Position numbers and translations under genes: made by a program. From Nostoc sp. PCC 7107 (GTDB taxonomy: Bacteria > Cyanobacteriota > Cyanobacteriia > Cyanobacteriales > Nostocaceae), in NCBI RefSeq assembly GCF_000316625.1, contig NC_019676.1, positions 4,420,501 to 4,484,500 of the forward strand: a stretch of DNA of 64,000 bases. The letters run 5' to 3'. Positions 1 through 9,121 of this stretch are shown piece after piece (positions within the stretch are counted from its first letter, which is position 1; each line of letters opens with the position of its first letter). Below the pieces are notes generated by a model, which had not been told where the DNA came from, did not search any database, and saw only the letters and a list, made by a program, of their open reading frames with translations.

Positions 1-1308
1 GGAAATGGAGCAGCAGACCTGAATGCTAAAGTTTTCATAGCTTCAGGGCTAACCCAAATAACTCCAGTTTCCATTTCACTCAACAATTCCTCAATAGCTT
101 CCCTAGTAACTGGCCCACCATTGAGTCCATTTGAGATGTCTGCTGATGGTCGTACTTTACCTGAAGTCGGTGCTAAGTTTCTGCGAAGAAGAGGTCAGAA
201 GCTCAAAAGTCTTAGACCGTTAGGTAAACAAGTTGTACATCCGCAAGACAGTGTTTTAGGAGCTTTTAGTCGCTTCCCCAATAAAGGTCTGTCAATCGTA
301 GCTTATGATCGGTTGATTATCAAAGCCTTTAAGCCGCAATGGTGGAGATCAAGGTCTCTCATTCAAGTTAATAGTGATGGAACAATCACAATCCTCCCCG
401 AAGCTTTGGCTACAACTACTAGTTCTTTGACTAGTACTGATGAGGCTATCACTACTGATGAAGCTATCACTACTGATGCGTCTTTCAGTATTAACGCTTT
501 GGCTACCACTGCTGATAGTGAAGAAAGAGTGACTTTACCTGCAAATCAGTTTACGCTCAGAGACTGGAATTTCTCCTTATTTGCTGGATTAGCAATGCAA
601 AAGTATATGTCTACTCTTGTATCTAGCCAGACACCCTTTGATAAATTCCAGGCGGGAGATACCAATGCTCTCACCACTCAAGAAAAAAGCGGTCTAGCTT
701 TGTTTGTTAATAGTACGGCTAATGGTGGTGCAAATTGTAACGTTTGCCATGCGATTCCCGAATTCACTATGGGTTCGGTAAGAAGAACCACAGGAATAGC
801 TTCAACTGATTCCGGCAATCCACTGATTAATAATTTTGCTAATGGCTTCATTCCTAACTACGGTGTTAGACCAGCTTCCGAAGACCCAGGAGCCGGAAAC
901 TCTACTACATCAAGATTCAAAATCCCTGGTCTCCGTAACATCGCCTTGACAGCACCATATATGCACAACGGTGGTATGGCAACTCTAGAGCAAGTTGTTG
1001 ACTTTTACAATCGTGGTCGAGGTGACGATGGGGGAGCAGGTGTAGCGCCATTGAACTTAAACTCACAGCAAAAAGCTGATTTGGTCACTTTTATGAGAAC
1101 CGGACTGACTGATCAGCGAGTCCTTCTCGAAAAAGCACCCTTTGACCATCCACAATTGTTCATTCCCAATGGACATCCAGGTAATCAATTTTCAGTGACT
1201 TCCAGCGGTAATACTAATGGAACTCCTACTGCTACAGATCAGCTAGTGGAAGTACCTGCTGTTGGTAGTAATGGTATTACTACTCCCCGGCCAAATTTCT
1301 TAGATTAA
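1..1308 (+). CDS. MauG/di-haem cytochrome c peroxidase-like protein, 5' end outside window
   Basis: The reading frame is open from base 1, so this is the 3' part of a longer gene; the first TTG in frame at 121 is not a credible start. One haem c motif CNVCH lies at 736-750. A C-terminal block contains APYMHNGGM, where the Met is the usual axial ligand, followed by a V-x-F-Y-x-R-G segment. That layout is typical of the C-terminal haem domain of the bacterial di-haem peroxidase/MauG family, which acts in the periplasm or lumen using peroxide or protein substrates. The second haem motif expected in the family would lie upstream of the window. A low-complexity linker around 430-480 has two tandem copies of TDEAITT. 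Family assignment is firm; the substrate is unknown. Confidence 0.8.
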   Translation, partial: GNGAADLNAKVFIASGLTQITPVSISLNNSSIASLVTGPPLSPFEMSADGRTLPEVGAKFLRRRGQKLKSLRPLGKQVVHPQDSVLGAFSRFPNKGLSIVAYDRLIIKAFKPQWWRSRSLIQVNSDGTITILPEALATTTSSLTSTDEAITTDEAITTDASFSINALATTADSEERVTLPANQFTLRDWNFSLFAGLAMQKYMSTLVSSQTPFDKFQAGDTNALTTQEKSGLALFVNSTANGGANCNVCHAIPEFTMGSVRRTTGIASTDSGNPLINNFANGFIPNYGVRPASEDPGAGNSTTSRFKIPGLRNIALTAPYMHNGGMATLEQVVDFYNRGRGDDGGAGVAPLNLNSQQKADLVTFMRTGLTDQRVLLEKAPFDHPQLFIPNGHPGNQFSVTSSGNTNGTPTATDQLVEVPAVGSNGITTPRPNFLD

Positions 1309-1718
1309 GTAAGACTTTGGACTGGGTTTAATACCAGTTAACTTTTGGGCATTGCGGAATAGAGATAATTCTTGTAGGGTGGGCATTTTACCCGCCCTAG
1401 CAAGCTTTAATATCATAGGAATTACGCAAATACTCTCTACTCCCCATGTTTCTTAAAAATGAGTCAATATTGCAAACTACAATTTGTTTACCTGGCGTAG
1501 TACAATAGTGTCTTGTTGCTAATTTATGGTGTAAGTGATGACACCTTCATTTAAATACAAGACTCTTATTTCTTTTAAGAGTTCAAAAATTTTACGCCTC
1601 TACACCCAGTCTTAACAGATAATCTTTATGTTTAAGCCCTGTTAAAAAATGAATATTATTAGCAAATCTTGACAAGAATTCTAGAGTTAGACTAGGGAAA
1701 GCTACGAAAACATTAGTA
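1309..1718. other. Intergenic region with one imperfect hairpin
   Basis: No coding sequence seen. An imperfect inverted repeat (AGGGTGGG / CCCGCCCT, loop CATTTTA) lies at 1377-1399, about 70 bp after the peroxidase-like gene. It may act as a terminator, but it has no T-run. It looks like one of the dispersed GGGTGGGC hairpins common in Nostoc-type intergenic DNA. The remaining roughly 300 bp is AT-rich and must hold the promoter of the deacetylase gene; I could not pick a convincing -35/-10 pair. Confidence 0.4.
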
Positions 1719-2396
1719 ATGCAGTTTGCTCCCTTTTTTCCTTTGATTTATCGGATTCTTCAACCGAGTTTTCCTGATTGTCTTTGGTGTGGCGATCGCA
1801 ATTCTCAGGCGATCTCCCTAACTTTTGACGATGGACCTCATCCACAATACACTCACCAAGTGTTGCAAGTTTTAGACCGCTACAATATTAAAGCCAGTTT
1901 TTTTTGGTTGGGTGCTTGTGTCAACCGTTCACCAGAGGTTGCTAAAGCAGTCTGCGACAGCGGCCATTGGATTGGCTTACATGGTTACGATCATCGTTCT
2001 TTTCCTTTACTTACCCCCAATGAACTCAAGGAAAGTTTAGTAAAAACCCAAGCGGCTATCTACGATAGTTGTAACCTCCTACCTGAACAAGTACGCGATG
2101 TTCGGCCTCCCAATGGTTTATTTACACCAAAAACTTTAAATTTATTCCGTCAATGGAATTACCGTCCGGTCATGTGGAGTGTTGTACCAGAAGATTGGGT
2201 GAGGCCGGGAATTACTACTGTAGTCCAGCGAGTCAACCAACAAGTACAAAATGGTTCACTCATTGTCTTACATGATGGTGTGTGTGGCGGACAAGACGTA
2301 ACTGCAACGATAGAAGTCTTGATTCCTCAATTAATACAACAAGGCTATAAGTTTGTCACAGTAGATAATTTATGGAAATACAATCAAACTAATTAA
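1719..2396 (+). CDS. Polysaccharide deacetylase (NodB-homology, CE4) protein
   Basis: A 225-residue protein made up almost entirely of one NodB-homology domain. Motif 1 is TFDDGPH (Asp37/Asp38), motif 2 is HGYDH with His88 and His92 as the expected metal ligands, motif 3 contains RPPNG, and a late LHDG motif carries the catalytic-site His. These enzymes remove N- or O-acetyl groups from chitin-like, peptidoglycan or exopolysaccharide substrates. There is no clear signal peptide, although the first 15 residues are hydrophobic. It stands alone, facing an XRE gene across a hairpin. The family is certain; the substrate cannot be told. Confidence 0.88.
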   Translation: MQFAPFFPLIYRILQPSFPDCLWCGDRNSQAISLTFDDGPHPQYTHQVLQVLDRYNIKASFFWLGACVNRSPEVAKAVCDSGHWIGLHGYDHRSFPLLTPNELKESLVKTQAAIYDSCNLLPEQVRDVRPPNGLFTPKTLNLFRQWNYRPVMWSVVPEDWVRPGITTVVQRVNQQVQNGSLIVLHDGVCGGQDVTATIEVLIPQLIQQGYKFVTVDNLWKYNQTN

Positions 2397-2415
2397 AATT
2401 GAATAATTGAAAATT

Positions 2416-2464
2416 ACCGATAGATTATCTCTGTCCAAATACTTTTGAGAGATTATCTATCGGT
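2416..2464. terminator. Convergent-gene hairpin
   Basis: Two 17-nt arms (ACCGATAGATTATCTCT and its reverse complement, one central mismatch) are separated by 15 nt between two convergent genes. The position suggests a bidirectional transcription stop. There is no U-tract on either strand, so Rho-independent termination is not assured. Confidence 0.5.
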
Positions 2465-2493
2465 TAGTCCAGGGAATTTACATAAGAGCTATG

Positions 2494-2883
2494 TTAGCTA
2501 CTCGTAGCTTGACGCTTTTGAGTAACTTCACTTTCAGAATTGATAGTTGAGGCTGTGGCCTCAGTTCCCAATATCTGATGTATTTCGTTTATAGAACTTG
2601 GTTTCGCTACAGGTTCTTCTAATGGTTCACTCACATATTCTATTAGGTCTTCTACTTTGCAATCTAAGGCCTTGCAGAACCTAATGATTCTTTCAATGTG
2701 GTCTGTCCCAGTTCTGCCGCTTTCCCAGTTTTGAATAGTGCTTTCAGTTACGCCAACAAGACGTGACAGTTCAAGCTGGGTCAGCCCTGCTTTCTCACGA
2801 AGCAAAGCGATCCTCGGTTTTGGCTTTTGTTTCACAGCTACAGCACTTTTATCTTGATATATAGTGCTAGATCCTAGCACCAA
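2494..2883 (-). CDS. XRE-family helix-turn-helix regulator
   Basis: A 129-residue protein with a Cro/C1-type HTH spanning roughly residues 24-83: recognition-helix region TESTIQNWESGR, followed by the typical CKALDCKVEDLIEY close of the domain. The C-terminal 45 residues are polar and apparently disordered. It is probably a DNA-binding repressor. The start is uncertain: only TTG (2883) or GTG (2880) is available, with no clear ribosome binding site. It lies on the same strand as, and 159 bp downstream of, a PIN-domain gene, so it might be the partner of that gene, but cognate toxin-antitoxin pairs are usually closer. Confidence 0.75.
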   Translation of the reverse strand: MVLGSSTIYQDKSAVAVKQKPKPRIALLREKAGLTQLELSRLVGVTESTIQNWESGRTGTDHIERIIRFCKALDCKVEDLIEYVSEPLEEPVAKPSSINEIHQILGTEATASTINSESEVTQKRQATSS

Positions 2884-3042
2884 AAAAAACCTGCGCCTAG
2901 AAAATCCCTAAAAAATCTTTATTTTGAACCATCTTCTTAAAAATTGGCACTAAAACAGGTAATCGTGTAGTAAATAATACATTATCATGCCACTCAACAC
3001 GATCTCCCTAATGCTTTGGTTTATCAGCACCATTGACTAAAT

Positions 3043-3486
3043 TCAAAGACATTTTTGTAACTGTCTTTCTAAATTGGCTCGCAACCACAAGTCACTAACT
3101 GACCAAACCCATAGCTGATTTGGTGCTTCTACAAAATCTTCCGGTTTGTGGGTAATGATTGCATCTAGTACTTGGTCGCCAACGCAAACGAACTCTACCG
3201 CAGATTCAAAATCTCTTAAGGGTAATGCGCGTGCTAGTTGCAAAATTTGCTGATCAACAATGCAAATGTGAATTTTTTCTCGCAACCAATCAATAACGAT
3301 CTCCGCAATTTGACTGTTTTGCAAGCGACTTGTATAAGCGGCTATTTTTTGCCAACCAATATCTGTTAAATACAATTTGATTGATGGATGCACTCCATCG
3401 AGTAATTCTCTGACATCTTCTGTTAATTTGTGGCGATTTATCAAAGCATCTAAGATTAAATCGGCATCAACTAAAATCCTGAACAC
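3043..3486 (-). CDS. PIN-domain protein (VapC-like ribonuclease fold)
   Basis: About 148 residues beginning with the PIN strand FRILVDADLILDAL (first acidic residues), then internal and late acidic residues. I chose the GTG start at 3486 because a GGGAG ribosome binding site sits 6 nt upstream and the PIN fold begins at once; the longer reading from TTG 3579 adds 31 residues unlike the family. PIN proteins are Mg-dependent RNases, often toxins. No typical small antitoxin gene lies directly upstream, so this may be an orphan or work with the downstream XRE protein. Confidence 0.7.
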   Translation of the reverse strand: MFRILVDADLILDALINRHKLTEDVRELLDGVHPSIKLYLTDIGWQKIAAYTSRLQNSQIAEIVIDWLREKIHICIVDQQILQLARALPLRDFESAVEFVCVGDQVLDAIITHKPEDFVEAPNQLWVWSVSDLWLRANLERQLQKCL

Positions 3487-3942
3487 TTTCAACTCCCAAT
3501 GATAGACTGAATAAATGCAGCTAATAAGTGGTAAGTAACCATTTAATATGTGCCTCTGACAATGAAGCGTAGTCAGCACTGAGTTTTTGTAGTTAACCCG
3601 CGATCGCTAAAATTGAGCATAAAAGTGATGCTAATGTAAACGAGCATTAGTCGTAGTAATGAGAATTTAAAATTACATCATCAAATACAAGGGAGTTAAT
3701 GATTATTTCAGATTTGATGTGCCACTTTTTTTTGCAAAATATTAAGATAAGTGACTTATCTGTTATAAAACTATAAGATGAGAGAAAATTCCCATTTCAC
3801 ATCACAATTAATTTAAACTAGGTAAAAAACAAAAGTATGCTTTAACATCGCTCTGTTTAGTACTGACTATTAGCAAGAATGACGGCAGATGATTCTATGA
3901 GTTCCAGGTTGAAAATTTTTTTGCTATGTTGTTGTTACTTGT
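3487..3942. other. Intergenic region, nothing recognised
   Basis: AT-rich DNA between the start of the PIN gene and the end of mltA. It contains one HIP1 octamer near 3600. I looked on the minus strand for a small antitoxin gene ahead of the PIN gene and found only very short frames without a ribosome binding site. Confidence 0.4.
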
Positions 3943-5163
3943 TTAAGGCTTGAGTAACAAGTAATACAATTGTCCATTGCTAACAGTAACACCAGCGCGA
4001 TCGCCTGCTACTTTCCCAGTACCCAAAAAATAATCTACTCTACCTGCGCCTTTAATGGCTCCACCTGTATCTTGATCAAGCACATAACGGCTAACAATTT
4101 GATGTTCTATCTCGCCATTAGCCTTGACAAAAGGAAAAGGTGCGCGAATCAAAGCTAAAGCACCAGGAGGCATGAGAGACTTATCTGTAGCGATTGAACG
4201 TTCTGGTGTGAGTGCTACATTAATTGAACCTTGGGCTGGTGCGCCGTGGTTTTCTTGAAAAAACACAAAACTGGGATCACGGGGGATATATATATTTAAT
4301 TCTGGGGGATGCTGTTGAAAATAGTTGAGGATAATGGGCATTGTCATCCCCTGTAAAGGCAATTTGCCATCATTGGCTAGTTCTCTGCCAATACTTTTAT
4401 AGTTATAAGCTGTATTACCTGCGTAACCTATAGTTGTTTTAGTTCCATCAGTTAATTGTAGCCGTGCCGAACCTTGAATTTGCATCATATATGGTTCTAG
4501 GCGATCGCGGAACCAAAATAACTCTAATCCGCGTAATTTTCCTTGTGATCCTTGTAAACCATCAGCACCTTCTAATTCTAAGCGGGTAGGATGGGGCTGT
4601 GTCCAGGAGTTGATATCGGGAGGTAAGCGATAAACTGGATAGCGAAATTCGTCTGTGGGAGAGCGACTAGCCTGATAAAGTGGTTCATAATAGGCGGTAA
4701 ATAAAACTGTGCCTTTTTGGTCTTTACCAACAGACTGGTAATAAACAAACTCGCGTTCGATGGCTTGATGTAATTCTGGAGCCGATTGAGATTTGAGCAG
4801 GAGTTCGCGGAATCGGTTTAAACTTTTAATGATGCGATCGCGGGTAATTCCCGTTACCGGATATTTTTGATAAGCTGCGATCGCTCGTGATGTTTGCAAA
4901 TATTGTAAACTGCGGTCGATAGAAGTAATTAGAGCTTTTTTATCGGCTAATTCATCTAAACAAGAGAGATCATCTTGACAACAACCCACAGGCGATCGTT
5001 GAATCAGAACTGGCTGGGTGTTTTGAAAAGACTCTGGGATATCCCATTTCTTCACTCGACATCCTGGTGAACTCAGTTCTCGATATCCCAATGGCTGCAT
5101 CCCCACCAGAAAACTCAACATAATGATTGGTAGGCTGAGGATAGTTTCTAATCTATATTTCAT
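3943..5163 (-). CDS. mltA: Membrane-bound lytic murein transglycosylase A (MltA) with 3D domain
   Basis: MltA cleaves the MurNAc-GlcNAc bond of peptidoglycan with 1,6-anhydro product formation. The protein has an N-terminal hydrophobic export segment (LPIIMLSFLVG). A central MltA domain contains GTVLFTAYYEP, followed by the barrel sequence of the family. The C-terminal 3D domain carries DTGGAIKGAGRVDYFLGTG, with the conserved Asp residues. About 406 residues is normal for cyanobacterial MltA. I take the ATG at 5163; a TTG three codons upstream is less likely. It is transcribed from the same strand as, and 65 bp downstream of, pxcA, so co-transcription is possible. Confidence 0.92.
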   Translation of the reverse strand: MKYRLETILSLPIIMLSFLVGMQPLGYRELSSPGCRVKKWDIPESFQNTQPVLIQRSPVGCCQDDLSCLDELADKKALITSIDRSLQYLQTSRAIAAYQKYPVTGITRDRIIKSLNRFRELLLKSQSAPELHQAIEREFVYYQSVGKDQKGTVLFTAYYEPLYQASRSPTDEFRYPVYRLPPDINSWTQPHPTRLELEGADGLQGSQGKLRGLELFWFRDRLEPYMMQIQGSARLQLTDGTKTTIGYAGNTAYNYKSIGRELANDGKLPLQGMTMPIILNYFQQHPPELNIYIPRDPSFVFFQENHGAPAQGSINVALTPERSIATDKSLMPPGALALIRAPFPFVKANGEIEHQIVSRYVLDQDTGGAIKGAGRVDYFLGTGKVAGDRAGVTVSNGQLYYLLLKP

Positions 5164-5228
5164 TGATGACAAAGTGCTGAGTATTCAATAATTTCCCTGT
5201 TTCTTTGTCCCAACGTCTAACTCCCCAC

Positions 5229-6557
5229 CTACTCATTCATATTGCGGTAAGTTGCAACAGCCGAAGGCGAAATGCGGTTGAGGTAACGGAAGATCCAGTA
5301 TTTAAAAATCGTATCTAAAATTACGGGAAATGTTGCAATAAACAAAAAGATAAAATCTCGATTAGCAGGTAAACCCCAATGACGAGATATGCCTTCTAAA
5401 ATTACTTCCCAGCCGTGGGGAGAGTGAAATCCCACAAAGACATCGGTAAACAAAATAATAATAAATGCCTTGGCACTATCACTCAAGCCATAAACAAGAT
5501 TATCAAAAAAATCTTTTAGTACTGAAATAGATTGCTTACTAACCAGCAGCAGCCAGACAAAAGCAACTACCGAGAAAATATCTGCGAAAACATTTTTAAT
5601 CGCATTGGCACTTTCACCTCGAAATTCCTCAGCAATTTCCGCCGCTTTTTCTTTCAGTTTATCTTCTATTGCTTCTGCATTCCGCGTTGGTGTAATGCCA
5701 ATCAAATTTTCAAATTTAAGCCTTTCTTCAAATTTTTGTAATTCTGCCAGAGCTTCTTCTTCCATTTCAAAATTGATGAAGACATTTGCTGTTTCATCTT
5801 GTCTAAAATTGCTAATTAATGGCCCAACAATCAAAGTTTTTGATAGTTGATGTGCTAAAAGAGGTACAATTATTAGTAATAATATAAATCTAATAGATAT
5901 AATGGTTCTTCTTTGAGCCTGGCGAAAGCTTTTAACAACATCTTCCTCGGAATTAGGGTCTAATTCAACTTGCAAACGACTAATTGTACCTAAAATTGAG
6001 CGAGGCAATACACCTGTTGTGTCAGCTTTTCTGCGTGGTTTTATTTTTGGTTCTATATTTTTATTAGGGGATGCTGTTGTCAATGATGCAGGTAATTTTT
6101 GTGTAGTGACCTCATCAACTTTGACTCTTTGTGGTTGGGTAACTATTGCAGAATTAATCTCAATATCAGCTACGGTATATTTTGATATGACTTCATCAAT
6201 AAATCTTAACTTTCCTAAAATTATTTCAGCACTGGGATATTCTATCCCGGTTTTTCGTGCTGCTTTTTGATTAGATTCGTTAGAAAACCAACGGCTGGCT
6301 CGAAATTCCGTCAAGCGCATCCGGGCAATTTTTAATTGTTTTTTTAGATCTAACTCAAAATAATCCATCATACTGCTGCTGTAGATGCTTGAATCAGCGT
6401 CTATCTTCCGTCCGTTGAAATGCTCATCTTCTATGGATTTAATTTGTAATGCGGCTTGATAAGCCTCATCAAGAGAACGCTGTGGCGTTAATAAGTACCA
6501 ACGGTAAGCAGCTAGTAAGTAAGAGTAAATTTTTTGGGTAAAAACAAAATTGTTCAT
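5229..6557 (-). CDS. pxcA: Proton extrusion protein PxcA (CemA family)
   Basis: Recognised from the N-terminal YSYLLAAYRWYLLTPQRSLDEAY block and the C-terminal membrane region with several hydrophobic helices ending in FKYWIFRYLNRISPSAVATYRNMNE, which match PcxA/CotA/CemA proteins. In cyanobacteria this inner-membrane protein is needed for light-induced Na-dependent proton extrusion and indirectly for inorganic carbon uptake. The middle 100-200 region is charged and variable between members. The ATG at 6557 is preferred over TTG 6566. It diverges from the ATPase gene, sharing an intergenic region of under 100 bp. Confidence 0.92.
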   Translation of the reverse strand: MNNFVFTQKIYSYLLAAYRWYLLTPQRSLDEAYQAALQIKSIEDEHFNGRKIDADSSIYSSSMMDYFELDLKKQLKIARMRLTEFRASRWFSNESNQKAARKTGIEYPSAEIILGKLRFIDEVISKYTVADIEINSAIVTQPQRVKVDEVTTQKLPASLTTASPNKNIEPKIKPRRKADTTGVLPRSILGTISRLQVELDPNSEEDVVKSFRQAQRRTIISIRFILLLIIVPLLAHQLSKTLIVGPLISNFRQDETANVFINFEMEEEALAELQKFEERLKFENLIGITPTRNAEAIEDKLKEKAAEIAEEFRGESANAIKNVFADIFSVVAFVWLLLVSKQSISVLKDFFDNLVYGLSDSAKAFIIILFTDVFVGFHSPHGWEVILEGISRHWGLPANRDFIFLFIATFPVILDTIFKYWIFRYLNRISPSAVATYRNMNE

Positions 6558-6645
6558 TTTAGGCAATTATCCAGCCTTTTTTAGTGATTCTTAACCCTAA
6601 GTTAACGCACAAGATATACTAACCAAATCTAGAAGGAGAAAGTTT

Positions 6646-8874
6646 GTGATTTCGCATTCTGTTTGGATTGTCGGCAATAGCCGGAGTGGTAAGACAACTC
6701 GTTTAGTAGAGCATTTTTGTCGTTGGCTGCAAATAGAAAATCATAACTTTGAATTATTTTATACTAAAAAAGGCGGAAAAAAATTAGACAATTCCATCTT
6801 CAAACCCTTAGTTTTAAAACAAACAGAACCGGGAATTTTGGTCTTAGCTGCTAATGACGACAATCGTCGAGAATTATCTGACAAAATTGTTACAAAAACT
6901 TTAGGAAAATATCCGATTCGTGCCAAAACTCCATTAGGTTTTCTTCAGGATGAAGTTATTTTATTTTGGCCTTTACTAATTGAGTTGTTACATCTCAAGG
7001 CACAATTTCCGGTAAGATTACGCCCAGAAACTGAACAGGAATTAGCAACAAAACTCTGGCGTGAGCAATTAGATGCAGAAATCTTGCGTCGGGCGGGAGT
7101 GAATGAGTATCGTTTAGTGCGACGGATTTTGGATTTATTGCAACTAGCTGCTTATAGTGGCACACCCTGTGGAGGAATAGCAGAGGTTTTGCAAAAAGGT
7201 TTAGAGGAAAATGGCATAAATCTAGAGCCGGAATTTCTGGCATCTTTGCTGCTAGATTGGCGTAACTGGTGTTTAGAGCGAGGCTTACTCACTTATGGGA
7301 TTATAACTGAACTCTACTCTCAGCATTTGTTAAGCGATCGCCATTACCAAAAGCGTCTAACCCAAAGGTATCAAGCCATACTAGCTGATGATGTTGATGA
7401 TTATCCAGCCGTAGCCCGTCAGTTATGTGAAACACTGTTAGAACGTGGCGCAGTTGGCGCTTTTACTTACAATCCTGATGGCGCTATCCGCTGGGGATTA
7501 GGCGCTGATCCTAACTATTTGGAAGGTTTAGCAAGGCATTGTCGCTTAGAAACTTTGTTTGCACCTGTAGAAGAATCCTTGGCAGAGCAACTAGCTACAC
7601 CAATAGTAGAATTTATTACACAACCACTGGTAATGTTAGAGTTACCCGCAACAGTGCAGTCAATTCAGACGACCTCCCGTGCTGAACTACTGCGAACCAC
7701 AGCCGAGGTCATTGGCAAAGCTATCAAATCAGGACGAATACAACCAGAAGAGATTGTCATCATAGCACCCGGTTTAGATGCGATCGCTCGTTATACTATC
7801 ATCGAAATTCTCACCAAGCAAAACATCCCTGTTGAATCACTCAACGACCAACGCCCCTTAATTAGTTCACCAATGATTCGGGCATTGTTAACCATGCTGG
7901 CACTAGTTTATCCCGGTTTAGGACGCTTAGTAGACCGAGATGCAGTTGCTGAGATGTTAGTAGTGTTGAGTAGGAGGCAGGAGGCAGGAGGCAGGGGGCA
8001 GGAGGCAGAAGAAGTATTAAATACTCAGCACGCTGCTCAACTCTCGCTACCGCTAACAGTACTCAGCACTCACATCGACCCAGTACGTGCTGGTTTAATC
8101 GCTGATTATTGCTTTGTACCTCATCCTGACAGACCTAACTTATTACCTGTCACATCTTTTGAACGCTGGGATAGAATTGGCTATGCCGCAACCACAGCTT
8201 ATACTCAGATATTACAGTGGATTGAAAAACAGCGATCGCAACAAGAACAGCGTTTGATTCCTAGCCCCATTTCTCTGTTGTATCTGGCAATTCAAGACTT
8301 TCTGTGTAAAGACAATAACCCCCCCTACGACCAAATGGCCGCATTGCGAGAACTGCTGGAAACTGCCCAACATTATTGGGAAATTGATACAAGGTTGAGG
8401 CAGGAGGCAGGAGGAATCGAATCTTTAACTCAGAACTTAGCACTAAGCACTCCCTTGGCTGAATTTATTCAACTGTTGCGGCGGGGTACGATTACTGCGA
8501 ATCCTTACCCACTGCGTCCGATTGGCTTGTCAAGAAAAGCCGTCACCTTAGCAACTATTTTCCAATATCGTTCGAGCAGGCGATCGCACCGTTGGCATTT
8601 TTGGCTAGATGCGGGTTCACCATTATGGGCAAAAGGTGGTGCAGCTACTTTATTTGGTGCGCCGTTATTCTTGCGAGATAGATTAGGCGAAGCTTGGACA
8701 GCCGAAGATGAAAAAAACACAGAACAAGAAAGATTACGCAGAATTTTGACTGATTTACTCTCCCGTGCATCTGAGAAAGTTTATTTATGTCACAGCGATT
8801 TAGCCGTCAACGGACAAGAACAATTAGGGCCTTTGTTACCCTTGGTACATACTTGTATTTCTGTTGCTTCATAG
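6646..8874 (+). CDS. UvrD/RecB-like superfamily 1 ATPase/helicase-related protein
   Basis: A 742-residue protein starting with GTG behind a good AGAAGGAG site. Walker A (GNSRSGKTT) is at residues 10-18. ADDVDD at 247-252 sits where UvrD-type proteins have DEFQD, and a region around residues 350-420 resembles the second RecA-like half. It therefore looks like a divergent SF1 helicase related to RecB/AddB subunits, but I cannot see all helicase motifs and the acidic box is altered. Cyanobacterial homologues are often labelled only as recombinase-like. Two stretches (residues about 443-456 and 585-592) are encoded by GGCAGGA-type repeats, inserted without breaking the frame. No catalytic nuclease motif was found. 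Confidence 0.6.
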   Translation: MISHSVWIVGNSRSGKTTRLVEHFCRWLQIENHNFELFYTKKGGKKLDNSIFKPLVLKQTEPGILVLAANDDNRRELSDKIVTKTLGKYPIRAKTPLGFLQDEVILFWPLLIELLHLKAQFPVRLRPETEQELATKLWREQLDAEILRRAGVNEYRLVRRILDLLQLAAYSGTPCGGIAEVLQKGLEENGINLEPEFLASLLLDWRNWCLERGLLTYGIITELYSQHLLSDRHYQKRLTQRYQAILADDVDDYPAVARQLCETLLERGAVGAFTYNPDGAIRWGLGADPNYLEGLARHCRLETLFAPVEESLAEQLATPIVEFITQPLVMLELPATVQSIQTTSRAELLRTTAEVIGKAIKSGRIQPEEIVIIAPGLDAIARYTIIEILTKQNIPVESLNDQRPLISSPMIRALLTMLALVYPGLGRLVDRDAVAEMLVVLSRRQEAGGRGQEAEEVLNTQHAAQLSLPLTVLSTHIDPVRAGLIADYCFVPHPDRPNLLPVTSFERWDRIGYAATTAYTQILQWIEKQRSQQEQRLIPSPISLLYLAIQDFLCKDNNPPYDQMAALRELLETAQHYWEIDTRLRQEAGGIESLTQNLALSTPLAEFIQLLRRGTITANPYPLRPIGLSRKAVTLATIFQYRSSRRSHRWHFWLDAGSPLWAKGGAATLFGAPLFLRDRLGEAWTAEDEKNTEQERLRRILTDLLSRASEKVYLCHSDLAVNGQEQLGPLLPLVHTCISVAS
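7972..8012 (+). repeat. In-frame GGCAGGA heptamer repeat inside a coding region
   Basis: Roughly five GGCAGGA/GGCAGGG units run in tandem and encode an RRQEAGG-type insert in the helicase-like protein. The next 60 bp (CTCAGCAC, CTCAGCACT) also resembles intergenic filler seen in Nostoc genomes. This suggests that a whole repeat cassette of about 100 bp entered the gene. Confidence 0.8.
8399..8420 (+). repeat. Second in-frame GGCAGGA repeat in the same gene
   Basis: Two and a half GGCAGGA units encode RQEAGG and are followed by CTCAGAACTTAGCACTAAGCACT, again similar to intergenic filler. The reading frame is kept. Confidence 0.75.
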
Positions 8875-9121
8875 TTAACTAGACTTGAATAGCTAACCTA
8901 CTGGGCTTTACTGAAAATTTACGTATAAATACTGAATAATTCATGAAAAATTTACATAATACATTTTACCTCTTTAAGTAGAATATTAAACTTTTACTGA
9001 GTTTCAGTTTTTAAAATTCCCAAACTCTTCAATTTCAATCTGCCATTCTGTGACAGAGACAGCAGATATGAAGCGGGAGTAATGACTCAGTAAAATCACG
9101 TTAGTTTAGGAAATCATCCTG

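Noticed and set aside
3487-3579. 31-codon N-terminal extension of the PIN gene from TTG 3579
   Set aside because: The extension is unlike PIN proteins, and GTG 3486 has a GGGAG site 6 nt upstream.
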